A DNA stretch of 6,975 bases from an uncultured Verrucomicrobiota bacterium (GCA_945487985.1 CALYTX010000073.1:1-6975); one strand, 5' to 3'; positions 1-6,364 are shown, numbered from the stretch's first letter. Numbers and translations: made by a program. The notes: a model not told the origin generated them from the letters alone.

Positions 1-37
1 GAATAATCTCTTTCTTCATAACATTATATGTCTTCAT
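1..37 (-). CDS. Possible start of a further gene, cut by the window edge
   Basis: Reading leftward, an ATG at 37-35 opens a frame that stays open to the window edge and would begin MKTYNVMKKEII. An AAGG about eight bases upstream could serve as a weak ribosome binding site. A second in-frame ATG at 19-17 would give MKKEII, which looks like the basic start of a signal peptide. Only twelve codons are visible, so no function can be given and the frame may be chance. Support comes from its position downstream of the symporter on the same strand and from a promoter-like sequence about 55 bases upstream. The sequence left of the window would settle it. Confidence 0.35.
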   Translation of the reverse strand, partial: MKTYNVMKKEII

Positions 38-66
38 AGTTTACGCCTTTAGAGGAGAGCCAACAG

Positions 67-75
67 GGTCAGACC
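67..75. promoter_or_regulatory. GGTCAGACC palindrome, possible GntR/FadR-type operator
   Basis: GGTC-A-GACC is a short perfect interrupted palindrome. It lies between a possible extended -10 box (91-99) and the possible next start codon at 37, which is where a repressor site would be expected. FadR-subfamily GntR regulators are known to bind GGTCnGACC cores. With only nine bases, chance is a real alternative. Confidence 0.2.
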
Positions 76-90
76 TGATCGCCACAGTTG

Positions 91-99
91 ATTGTACCA
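91..99 (-). promoter_or_regulatory. Possible extended -10 promoter box for the gene to the left
   Basis: On the minus strand the sequence reads TGG TACAAT, which fits the extended -10 pattern TGnTATAAT with one mismatch. No convincing -35 box was found at the usual spacing. Transcription would begin near 84 and give a leader of roughly 45-50 bases before the ATG at 37. It lies outside the symporter gene, 63 bases past its stop. Confidence 0.25.
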
Positions 100-133
100 A
101 ACTTCGCCAATGTACGCCTCGGTGCGCGCATTG

Positions 134-161
134 CCGGGACCCCGGGCTCTTTCTACGCCCG
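134..161 (-). other. Two overlapping small GC hairpins just after the symporter stop
   Basis: Directly after the symporter stop codon, CGGGC (161-157 on the minus strand) can pair with GCCCG (147-143) around a nine-base loop. A competing CCGG/CCGG stem lies at 134-145. Neither is followed by a T run, so a classical intrinsic terminator is not supported. They may slow decay of the message or be chance in GC-rich DNA. Confidence 0.2.
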
Positions 162-1916
162 TCAATTTATCCAGGTCCAAAAATATACGTATGCCGCGAG
201 CACCGCGCCGACGACGGCTGCCGAAGCGACAACATCGATCCAGTTCCAACTTGCGCGGTTCTCGGCTTTGAACTCGGGGTCGATCCCGGCAAAGGTCAGC
301 CCCTTCGTACTAGCCAAATCCGGGGCGGGCGCACTGAGCGAAGCAATTACGATAATCACGACGGAAACGACGAGCAAGAGTCCAGAGAAGTAGAAATCCT
401 GAATGAACGCAAAGCCGTCCCCTCCGCCCCAAAAGGCATTCGCTACCAACTTGGCCATGCCCAGAACGAAGCCGAGAGAAAGACCCCACACGGCGCCGCG
501 CAGGTTCATGCGCCGCCAGAAAAGTCCCATCACGAAAACAGCCACAATCGGCGGCGCGAGGAACGACTGAACCGACTGGATGTACTGGTATAGCCCGCCA
601 CCCGAAATCGCCTTCATAATCGGCAGCCATAAAAGGCCGAGCACCGTTATGACGATTGTCGTTGCGCGTCCAACACTCACGAGCCGCCGCGCCGGAGTCT
701 CCGGCCGCAGTTTCTGGTAAACATCGACGGTGAAAAGCGTCGAAACCGAATTGAAAAGCGAGGCGAGCGAACTCATCAGGGCGGCGATCATGCCCGCAAC
801 GACGAGCCCCCGGAAGCCCGCCGGCAGCAGATTCTGCACCAGTGTCGGAAAAACCTTGTCGCCATCGATCAACTTCGCTCCGTCCACCATTTTGTACATC
901 AAGTCTTGAAACGGCGTGCCGTTGACGACGACATTGTTGTGCCAAAGCGCAAATCCGAACATACCGGGGACGAGGAAGAGGAATACTGGGCAAAGCTTGA
1001 GCGCACCTCCCCAGATTGCACCACGGCGGGCATTGGTTAGATTCTTCGCTGCAAGCGTGCGCTGAATGATGAACTGGTCGGTGCACCAGTACCACACGCC
1101 GATCGTCACCGAAGCGACAAGCACGCCCAGCCACGGGAACGCCTTGTGCGCAAGCGAATGCCACAGGCTGAACTGCTCGACATTGCCCGTCGCCCTAATT
1201 GTCTGCTTGAGCACCGCCCAGCCGTCGCTAACCGAAGATGCCGTCGAGCCGTCGCCCAGCACGACGCCCGAATGCCCGAGATGGTAGAGTGCGAACGCCG
1301 TCACGCAGAGCGTGCCTACGAGAATGATGCCCGTCTGCACGAGGTCAGTGTAAACGACGGCAGAAAGACCGCCAATCGACGAATAAACGCCCGCAAGGAC
1401 GACCGTCGCAATCGCGCCGATCCAGAACGAGCTAATCACCGTCGAGCCAACCGTGAGCTGAACTTCCGGCATCATCACCTCAAAGAAAAGCGCCCCCGCG
1501 AACACCGTCACTGAAATCTTGGTCAGCACGTATGCGGCAAGCGAAACGAGCGAGAGAATCCAACGCGCCCGGGCCCCGAAGCGTCGCTCGAGGAATTCTG
1601 GCATCGTCGAAACTCCCGACTTGTAGTAGAACGGCAGAAAAACCCAGCTCATCATCACCAGCACCCACGACTGCAATTCCCAATGCGACTGGGAAAGTCC
1701 CGCTGCAGCGCCCGATCCGGCTAGTCCGATGAGATGCTCCGACCCAATGTTGGCAGCAAAAATCGACGCGCCGATTGCAAGCCATCCAACCGAGCGCCCT
1801 CCCAGAAACAAATCGTCGCCGCTCTGAATCTTCCTACGAGCCATCGTAAAAACGACAACTCCCGCCAGTAGCGCGAAATAGACGCCTATCGTCACCCAGT
1901 CAATCAATGTCAACAT
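162..1916 (-). CDS. SGLT-type sodium/sugar symporter (SSS family, SLC5-like)
   Basis: A 584-residue integral membrane protein of the sodium:solute symporter family, close to animal SGLT and Vibrio vSGLT; it should import a sugar driven by sodium across the inner membrane. Long hydrophobic segments run from residue 5 to the C-terminus, fitting the LeuT-fold core plus extra helices. Positions known to bind sugar in SGLT1 can be matched by motif: N56 and H61 (ANIGSEH), E80, Y276 and W277 (WYWCTDQ), K307 (LKLCP) and Q447 (YIQS). The SGLT1 T287 position is Gly273, and the D454 position is Gln444. The sodium site has A54, I57, A379, S382 and S383 (ALMSSLAS). The TMPEFLERRFG signature is at 104-114. 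I chose the ATG at 1916 because GGGAGGGGGAAGG lies just upstream; an upstream GTG-type extension to 2075 would add a basic, non-family N-terminus and overlap queE. The exact sugar cannot be read from sequence. Confidence 0.93.
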   Translation of the reverse strand: MLTLIDWVTIGVYFALLAGVVVFTMARRKIQSGDDLFLGGRSVGWLAIGASIFAANIGSEHLIGLAGSGAAAGLSQSHWELQSWVLVMMSWVFLPFYYKSGVSTMPEFLERRFGARARWILSLVSLAAYVLTKISVTVFAGALFFEVMMPEVQLTVGSTVISSFWIGAIATVVLAGVYSSIGGLSAVVYTDLVQTGIILVGTLCVTAFALYHLGHSGVVLGDGSTASSVSDGWAVLKQTIRATGNVEQFSLWHSLAHKAFPWLGVLVASVTIGVWYWCTDQFIIQRTLAAKNLTNARRGAIWGGALKLCPVFLFLVPGMFGFALWHNNVVVNGTPFQDLMYKMVDGAKLIDGDKVFPTLVQNLLPAGFRGLVVAGMIAALMSSLASLFNSVSTLFTVDVYQKLRPETPARRLVSVGRATTIVITVLGLLWLPIMKAISGGGLYQYIQSVQSFLAPPIVAVFVMGLFWRRMNLRGAVWGLSLGFVLGMAKLVANAFWGGGDGFAFIQDFYFSGLLLVVSVVIIVIASLSAPAPDLASTKGLTFAGIDPEFKAENRASWNWIDVVASAAVVGAVLAAYVYFWTWIN

Positions 1917-1931
1917 CGCCTTCCCCCTCCC

Positions 1932-1944
1932 TGTCGTTTCGACA
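1932..1944. promoter_or_regulatory. 13-bp palindrome just upstream of the symporter ribosome site
   Basis: TGTCG-TTT-CGACA is a perfect 5+3+5 inverted repeat located immediately upstream of the symporter's Shine-Dalgarno stretch. It could be an operator half-way down the leader, or a small hairpin in the mRNA affecting translation. Its regulator is unknown and the size allows chance. Confidence 0.25.
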
Positions 1945-1951
1945 TGTATTT

Positions 1952-1960
1952 GTTTTACCA
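1952..1960 (-). promoter_or_regulatory. Possible extended -10 box for the symporter gene
   Basis: The minus strand reads TGG TAAAAC, matching TGn plus four of six -10 positions. Transcription would start near 1945, close to the 13-bp palindrome, and leave a leader of about 30 bases before the ATG at 1916. A TTGAGT about 12 bases upstream is too close to be its -35 box. This is weak, but the 113-base gap after queE is long enough for the symporter to have its own promoter. Confidence 0.2.
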
Positions 1961-2010
1961 GACGACTCAATGCGCACCACCGCCCCTGGCGACACCCCCT
2001 CGCCCGTCGC

Positions 2011-2025
2011 GGCGGATCTGCCGCC
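2011..2025 (-). other. Hairpin a few bases after the queE stop
   Basis: GGCGG and CCGCC can pair around a five-base loop, beginning about four bases past the queE stop codon. There is no T run behind it, so it is not a standard terminator; it may protect the 3' end of the upstream message or partly separate queE from the symporter gene. Confidence 0.25.
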
Positions 2026-2029
2026 CGCG

Positions 2030-2620
2030 CTATCTGAACCCGAGCAGCTTGTGCAGCTGCACCGAAAGCGACCACCCATCAAGCTGCGACAAGACCGCTT
2101 TGGCCAGCGCAAAGTCGATTTTACCATCGCGGTCGCACGGCGAGATGTAGTAATCTGTGGCCTCAATCTCGCCGCGCACGCGCCGCGCGAAGCCGACTGT
2201 CTCCGGACACGATGCGACGATTCTGACCTCATCGGCTTTTTTCAGCACAATGCGCCCTGGATATTCAGCCTTCGGCGAACAGGCCACGTAATCCACCTTG
2301 CCGAGCCAGCCGGGACTGCCGGTAGCGTTGGTCTCGACTCCAATCCAGTAGCCGGCATTCTTGAGTGCTTCCACAAGTTCGTCCATGCCCGCAACAATGG
2401 TCGGCTCGCCACCGGTCAGAATCACGCTCTTCACGCGATGCGACCCAATTTCGTCCACAAGTTCCGCGAGCGATAGCGAAAAACGCCTCGCCACTGACGT
2501 GTCGCACCACGGACAACCAAGATTGCAACCGGCGAAACGGACAAACACCGCCGGACGCCCGGAATTTCGCCCTTCGCCCTGGAGCGATTTAAAAATCTCG
2601 ACGAGATCGTATTCCACCAC
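2030..2620 (-). CDS. queE: 7-carboxy-7-deazaguanine synthase QueE (radical SAM)
   Basis: This cytoplasmic enzyme converts 6-carboxy-tetrahydropterin to 7-carboxy-7-deazaguanine, a step toward queuosine in tRNA. The 196-residue protein shows the family signature SLQGEG (12-17), the iron-sulfur cysteines C32, C36 and C39 in CNLGCPWC (the CxxxCxxC form usual for radical SAM enzymes), Thr41 where QueE enzymes bind magnesium, the SAM-binding LTGGEP (68-73), CSPK (114-117) and the usual QLHKLLGFR ending. It is at the short end for the family, but both ends are present. The start is GTG at 2620, with another GTG next to it; no strong ribosome site is seen. It begins only 21 bases after the kinase stop, so translation may depend on read-on from that gene. 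No queC, queD or queF is in the window, so its link to the flanking sugar genes is by position only. Confidence 0.95.
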   Translation of the reverse strand: MVEYDLVEIFKSLQGEGRNSGRPAVFVRFAGCNLGCPWCDTSVARRFSLSLAELVDEIGSHRVKSVILTGGEPTIVAGMDELVEALKNAGYWIGVETNATGSPGWLGKVDYVACSPKAEYPGRIVLKKADEVRIVASCPETVGFARRVRGEIEATDYYISPCDRDGKIDFALAKAVLSQLDGWSLSVQLHKLLGFR

Positions 2621-2641
2621 TTCGACGAATCCACTGCGGCC

Positions 2642-3754
2642 TTACAGACGCTCGAGAAGATTGCGTATCGAACGCTCTCGCGACTCCACCGATTCGCAAA
2701 GTCGAAACTGAACTCGGGCGCGATTGAGATTCTGCTCGGGGAGTTTCGTCTTGAAATAGACGTTGCCGGCGAGATAGTCCTGGAAAAACCGCAACCCGAG
2801 TTCAAATGGTAGCAGGCGTATGGAATCGTACAGATACGCGCGGTCGGAATCGGTCAGAAACGAGCCGGCCTGGCGCATATAGCCCTTGCAGAAGGCAGTA
2901 CAGAGATCTTCATCAAATACGACTTTGGATAGATTGGACTCCTCCTCGCCGGCGGGATTGCAGATCGAGCGTAGCGCATCACCGAAATCCAAATGGATAA
3001 GCCCGGGCGAAACAGTGTCGAGGTCGATCATTGCCGTGCCCTTGCCGGTCACATCGTCGATCATGATGTTGTTCACCTTCGGATCCCCGTGGAACATCCG
3101 CTTCTTCAACTCCCCCTTGGCCTCGGCGTTTTCGAGACAAAGCGCCAGAGACCTGCGCTCCTCGATGAATTTGGCCATGCGCTTGGCCTCCATAGAACCG
3201 GCGATGAGCGCTTTGGCATGATCGGTCTCGAGAATGCGGTCGTAATTCTTCAGATAATTAGATGTGATATGGAATCCGGGCAGGGGATCCTTGATCGTCT
3301 TCGGATCCATGTCGCTAATCAAATAGTGGAAGTGCCCGAGCGCCGCACCGCATTCCAACGCGTGCTCAGGACCCTGCGCCACTTCAAAAGCGTGGGCCGA
3401 CATGATTCGCGTGATCACGCGCCAGACTTCCCCCTGATCGTCGAGAACATAGTCCTTGGCGTCCTTTGCTTTGATGATGCGCGGCATTTGCCAGACACGG
3501 TCGTCGTTCCCCTTCTGAGCGTCATCCTCAAGCTTCTCGTGGCAATGCTTGGTGACCTCGTGCATATTCTCCATTATCTGCTCGGGCCTTGGAAAGACAT
3601 TCCGGTTGACCCGCTGGAGAATCACCTGCGTTTCCGTGAAGGTATTTCGATAAATCGCGAGAAATGTATCATTGATGTTGCCGTTGCCGAACGGCTGTAG
3701 CGACACCAGACGCCCCTTGATGCTGAACTTGTCGATCAACAGCGAAAGCTCCAT
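2642..3754 (-). CDS. NahK-like sugar-1-kinase (APH phosphotransferase fold)
   Basis: A 370-residue cytoplasmic kinase of the aminoglycoside-phosphotransferase fold. It resembles bifidobacterial N-acetylhexosamine 1-kinase (NahK, about 360 residues), which phosphorylates GlcNAc/GalNAc at C1. Shared stretches include FGNGNINDTFL (22-32), VILQRVNRNVFP (44-55), the catalytic loop HGDPKVNN (222-229, with Asp224 as likely base and Asn229), IDLDT (243-247, metal-binding Asp) followed by LDFGDALR (255-262), and the C-terminal RFFQDYLAGNVYF (322-334). These run the full length and point to this family rather than to antibiotic kinases. The ATG at 3754 has a strong GAGGAGGGG seven bases upstream. The gap before it carries a 17-bp palindrome that may control it. 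Next come queE and an SGLT-type transporter, so a role after sugar uptake is inferred. The true sugar substrate is not certain. Confidence 0.88.
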   Translation of the reverse strand: MELSLLIDKFSIKGRLVSLQPFGNGNINDTFLAIYRNTFTETQVILQRVNRNVFPRPEQIMENMHEVTKHCHEKLEDDAQKGNDDRVWQMPRIIKAKDAKDYVLDDQGEVWRVITRIMSAHAFEVAQGPEHALECGAALGHFHYLISDMDPKTIKDPLPGFHITSNYLKNYDRILETDHAKALIAGSMEAKRMAKFIEERRSLALCLENAEAKGELKKRMFHGDPKVNNIMIDDVTGKGTAMIDLDTVSPGLIHLDFGDALRSICNPAGEEESNLSKVVFDEDLCTAFCKGYMRQAGSFLTDSDRAYLYDSIRLLPFELGLRFFQDYLAGNVYFKTKLPEQNLNRARVQFRLCESVESRERSIRNLLERL

Positions 3755-3770
3755 TTCTTGTCCCCTCCTC
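3755..3770 (-). promoter_or_regulatory. Strong ribosome binding site of the kinase gene
   Basis: GAGGAGGGG followed by a seven-base spacer (ACAAGAA) and ATG is close to an ideal Shine-Dalgarno site. It fixes the kinase start and contrasts with proS and queE nearby, which have no clear site. Confidence 0.75.
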
Positions 3771-3784
3771 TTTAGTTTGCGCTT

Positions 3785-3801
3785 TTAAAGCACTGCTTTA
3801 A
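3785..3801. promoter_or_regulatory. 17-bp perfect interrupted palindrome, likely operator
   Basis: TTAAAGCA-C-TGCTTTAA has two perfect 8-base arms around one base. It sits 30 bases upstream of the kinase ATG, inside the proS-kinase gap. Copies of TTGCGC in the same direction flank it at 3777-3782 and 3806-3811, 29 bases apart. The position fits a repressor site over a promoter for the kinase gene. The pattern does not clearly match one regulator family: a LacI-type site would normally have an even centre with CG. No good -35/-10 pair could be placed around it. It could also form an mRNA hairpin, but no T run follows. Confidence 0.45.
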
Positions 3802-3828
3802 CATCTTGCGCGCCGCCAAACGACTCTC

Positions 3829-3847
3829 TTCCTGCCGCCGGCGGGAA
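3829..3847 (-). other. GC-rich hairpin after the proS stop
   Basis: On the minus strand TTCCCGC and GCAGGAA pair (seven pairs, one of them G-T) around a five-base loop, starting ten bases past the proS stop codon. The next bases are GAGAGTCG, not a T run, so it is not a textbook intrinsic terminator. Its place at the end of proS suggests a role in ending or stabilising that message. Confidence 0.35.
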
Positions 3848-3857
3848 CTTAGCACGC

Positions 3858-5585
3858 TCAGGGCATCGCCTCGCCAAGCATCCGGGCAATCGCCGCGGCC
3901 GCCTCGGACGGGGCGCACATCTGCATCTGCGACTTGTCCTGGTCGCGGCGCTTGATTTCCACACCGCCGTTGGCCAGCCCCTTCGCGCCGACGACCGCGC
4001 GCACAGGGAAACCGATTAAATCTGCATCCTTGAATTTGACGCCAGGACGCTCCGCTCGATCGTCGACGATGACATCAATCCCCATCGCCTCAAGCTCGGC
4101 TTCGAGCCGGCCGGCGATTTCGGCTACCTCGGTCACGCCCGGATCGAGCAAGCAGATGCACACTTGGTAGGGTGCAACCGCCGCCGGCCAGATAATACCG
4201 TCCTTGTCGTGGCTCTGCTCGACAACCGCTTGAACCGTGCGGCTGACGCCGATGCCGTAACAGCCCATAACCATCGTCGATTCCTTCAAGTCGCTCGTCT
4301 TGTAGAGTGCCTTGAACGCATCAGTGTACTTCGTGCCGAGTTTGAACACATGACCCACCTCGATGCCGCGCTTGATGACCATCGGCTTGCCGCACTTTGC
4401 GCAGATGTCGCCGTCGCGAACGATTACGAGATCCGCCCAATCGCCCTCGGCAATGCGGCAGTCGCGCGCAAGATCGACATGCTTGAGATGATAGCCGTCT
4501 TTATTCGCGCCTACTATGCAGCCCTTCGCACCCTTGAGTTCCAAATCGCAGACGATGCGCAACGATGCATCGGCCGGATTAACCGGGCCTACCGAACCGG
4601 CGTTGGCACCGGCCGCCTTGAACACGCTCTCGCCGTCGGCGAGTTCTAATTTCTTCGCCCCAAGGAAATGTTTAAGCTTGACTTCATTGACATCGCGGTC
4701 GCCAGGGACGCACACCATTACACATGTGCCATCGGCATTGTAGACAAGCGATTTGACGAAGGCACTGCCGTCTACCCCCATAAACTTTGCCACTTCACTG
4801 ATTGTCCTGGCACCCGGCGTGGGAATCTCTTCGTACGGCGGGCATGGAGCATCGTTGCGATTGGCTGATTTGCGCTCGGCTTTTTCAAGATTAGCAGCAT
4901 AGCCGCAGGTTTCGCAGAAGGCGATGCCGTCTTCGCCGGCTTCGGCAAGCACATGGAACTCGTGCGAAAACTTCCCGCCAATATCGCCCGTATCAGCCTC
5001 GACGGGGTAGGCTTTAAGCCCGCATCGCGCAAAGATGCGCTTATACGCCTCGAACATCGCCATATAACTCCGATCGGCGGCTTCCATCGTGACATCGAAA
5101 GAATAGGCGTCCTTCATCAAAAATTCCTTCGAGCGCATCAAGCCGAAGCGTGGACGAATCTCATCGCGGAATTTCCAATGAATCTGATAAACGGTTACCG
5201 GCAACTGGCGATAGGAACTGACGATGTTGCGGACGACCTCGGTAACCGTCTCCTCCGCCGTAGGCGCCAGCGAATACTCGTGTTCGCCACGGTCGGTGAC
5301 TCGGAACATCCCCGGTCCCATCGATTCCCAGCGACCCGACTGCTTCCACAGCTCGGCGGGCTGAAGGATCGGCATGACAATCTCGAGCGCTCCCGCGCGA
5401 TCCATTTCCTCGCGGACGATTCGCTCAACCTTCTTCAGCGATCGCGTCCCGAGAGGCAAATAGGTGTAAAGCCCGCCGGCGAGTTTCTTGACGATACCCG
5501 CACGTACGAGCAGTTTATGAGAATCAATTTCGGCATCCTGCGGATTTTCCCGCAGGGTTTGAATCATCGCTTGCGTCCATTTCAT
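3858..5585 (-). CDS. proS: Prolyl-tRNA synthetase, bacterial type with editing domain
   Basis: Charges tRNA-Pro with proline in the cytoplasm. The 575-residue length fits the bacterial type with an inserted editing domain. The class II core shows RPRFGLMRSKEFLMKDAYSF (144-163, motif 2) and GCYGIGVSR (441-449, motif 3). The editing insert lies at roughly 225-400 and keeps Lys278, the GxxxP loop (330-334), Asp347 and His366, matching E. coli K279, G331, D350 and H369, so clearing of mischarged Ala-tRNA-Pro is expected. The anticodon-binding domain follows (about 470-575). Two CxxC pairs (C224/C227 and C395/C398) bracket the insert and could bind zinc, as in some other bacterial forms. The proline-site loop reads PTAEE where E. 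coli has PTHEE. The N-terminus matches the family from Met1, so ATG 5585 is the start although no Shine-Dalgarno is present; an extended -10 box ends nine bases upstream. Confidence 0.97.
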   Translation of the reverse strand: MKWTQAMIQTLRENPQDAEIDSHKLLVRAGIVKKLAGGLYTYLPLGTRSLKKVERIVREEMDRAGALEIVMPILQPAELWKQSGRWESMGPGMFRVTDRGEHEYSLAPTAEETVTEVVRNIVSSYRQLPVTVYQIHWKFRDEIRPRFGLMRSKEFLMKDAYSFDVTMEAADRSYMAMFEAYKRIFARCGLKAYPVEADTGDIGGKFSHEFHVLAEAGEDGIAFCETCGYAANLEKAERKSANRNDAPCPPYEEIPTPGARTISEVAKFMGVDGSAFVKSLVYNADGTCVMVCVPGDRDVNEVKLKHFLGAKKLELADGESVFKAAGANAGSVGPVNPADASLRIVCDLELKGAKGCIVGANKDGYHLKHVDLARDCRIAEGDWADLVIVRDGDICAKCGKPMVIKRGIEVGHVFKLGTKYTDAFKALYKTSDLKESTMVMGCYGIGVSRTVQAVVEQSHDKDGIIWPAAVAPYQVCICLLDPGVTEVAEIAGRLEAELEAMGIDVIVDDRAERPGVKFKDADLIGFPVRAVVGAKGLANGGVEIKRRDQDKSQMQMCAPSEAAAAIARMLGEAMP

Positions 5586-5594
5586 AACATTGAA

Positions 5595-5603
5595 ATTATA
5601 TCA
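5595..5603 (-). promoter_or_regulatory. proS: Extended -10 promoter box of proS
   Basis: The minus strand reads TGA TATAAT, an exact match to the extended -10 pattern TGnTATAAT. No good -35 box is seen at 16-19 bases upstream, which extended -10 promoters can do without. Only nine bases separate TATAAT from the proS ATG, so transcription should begin within about zero to five bases of the start codon. The message would then be leaderless or nearly so, which agrees with the missing ribosome site. Confidence 0.6.
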
Positions 5604-5632
5604 AAAAATAGCCCGAGAATGGTTGGCCACTC
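5603..5632 (-). terminator. Weak terminator-like hairpin and T run after the Nif3 gene
   Basis: In the minus-strand RNA GAGUGG pairs with CCAUUC (six pairs including one G-U) around a CCAA loop at 5632-5617. A run of six T follows at 5608-5603, but eight bases separate stem and T run, which is more than a good intrinsic terminator has. It sits in the right place, between the Nif3 stop and the proS promoter. Confidence 0.3.
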
Positions 5633-5662
5633 CAGGATTCACGCATTTTAACTTGCGCGGCC

Positions 5663-6364
5663 TCAAAGCACGACCACTTCAATCCCGAGGCGTTTGGCAA
5701 CAGCCCGGGCAAGCGCATTGACGCCGAAGGTCTCGGTTTCATAGTGTCCGCAACAAGTGAGATTCGCATTCGCATTCTGCGCCGCAATCACCTCTCCCCA
5801 ACTCGCCTCACCGGTGATAAAAACGTTGCAACCGAGCTCCTTCGCTTCGACGGCGAATTCGCCAGCTCCGCCGGAACATACTCCAACCTTCTGCCGCGGA
5901 CGCAACACGACGGACCGATTACCAAGTTTCACTTCGACTCTTCGCGAAGACATGCCCACGAGGCCAATCAAATTGCCGTGGTAACTGAAGGCTCGCTGTA
6001 GATTCCGCAGCCCGAGCAGCCGAGCAATTTCACGATTGTTGCCGTATTTCAAACTGGCGTCGAGAGGTAGATGGACGGCGTAAAGCGCAATATTCGCGTC
6101 CATTGCTGCCTTGACCACGTTGTATTGCGGACCCGTCAACCGACGAATCCCGCCACCCCAACTGATGCCATGATGGACGACTAACAGTTGTGCGCCAGCT
6201 TTCGCAGCACTCTTGATGGATGCGACCGATCCATCGACCGCAAAGGCAATGACTTTGATGTCATCGCCCTCGCGCGCAATCTGAAGCCCGTTGTTCGACA
6301 CATCGTCGAACTTCTCAAACTCCAGTTCACGCTCAATCCATCGTTCTATCTGCCGCAGCTTCAC
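5663..6364 (-). CDS. Nif3/DUF34 family metal-binding protein (YbgI-like)
   Basis: A compact cytoplasmic protein of about 233 residues in the Nif3 (NGG1p-interacting factor 3, DUF34) family, often labelled GTP cyclohydrolase 1 type 2, although the real function of most members is unsettled. Counting from the TTG at 6367, the dinuclear metal ligands are visible as H65 and H66 (VVHHG), D103 (HLPLD), and H208 and E212 (GHYETE), the same set as in E. coli YbgI. The stretch GGAGEFAVEAKELGCNVFITGE (166-187) is the family's glycine-rich segment. The long internal insert found in about 370-residue members is absent. The start is either GTG at 6364, whose GTGA overlaps the TGA stop of the lipoprotein, or TTG at 6367 one codon earlier; I prefer GTG because of this overlap. 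Its translation is probably coupled to the lipoprotein gene. Confidence 0.92.
   Translation of the reverse strand: MKLRQIERWIERELEFEKFDDVSNNGLQIAREGDDIKVIAFAVDGSVASIKSAAKAGAQLLVVHHGISWGGGIRRLTGPQYNVVKAAMDANIALYAVHLPLDASLKYGNNREIARLLGLRNLQRAFSYHGNLIGLVGMSSRRVEVKLGNRSVVLRPRQKVGVCSGGAGEFAVEAKELGCNVFITGEASWGEVIAAQNANANLTCCGHYETETFGVNALARAVAKRLGIEVVVL

Noticed and set aside
17..28. TATAAT followed by GTTATGAA at the left edge, resembling the start of proS (AATGTTATGAA)
   Set aside because: The shared 11-mer is short and AT-rich, and TATAAT here is only three bases from the ATG at 19, too close to act as a -10 box for it; probably coincidence.
88..393. 101-residue plus-strand frame over the left intergenic region
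   Set aside because: Most of it is antisense to the symporter C-terminus, it has no good ribosome site, and its sequence is low in recognisable features.
310..1164. 284-residue minus-strand frame inside the symporter gene
   Set aside because: A shifted reading of the symporter; Arg- and Cys-rich with no membrane segments, while the real frame shows all SGLT motifs.
1917..2075. Upstream extension of the symporter frame by 53 codons
   Set aside because: It would overlap the end of queE by 46 bases, add an Arg/Ala-rich N-terminus unlike the family, and ignore the strong ribosome site in front of the ATG at 1916.
1907..2476. 189-residue open frame on the plus strand
   Set aside because: It lies opposite queE and the symporter leader; the protein has no recognisable motif while queE is certain on the other strand.
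2993..3700. 235-residue open frame on the plus strand
   Set aside because: It is antisense to the kinase gene, whose motifs cover this stretch; length is explained by GC-rich codon bias on the opposite strand.
2642..3754. Kinase as an antibiotic (aminoglycoside) resistance gene
   Set aside because: Only the general fold is shared; the full-length match in motifs and order is to N-acetylhexosamine 1-kinases, and the neighbours are housekeeping and sugar genes.
4953..5651. 232-residue open frame on the plus strand
   Set aside because: It is antisense to the conserved N-terminal half of proS and would run over the proS promoter; no domain is seen.
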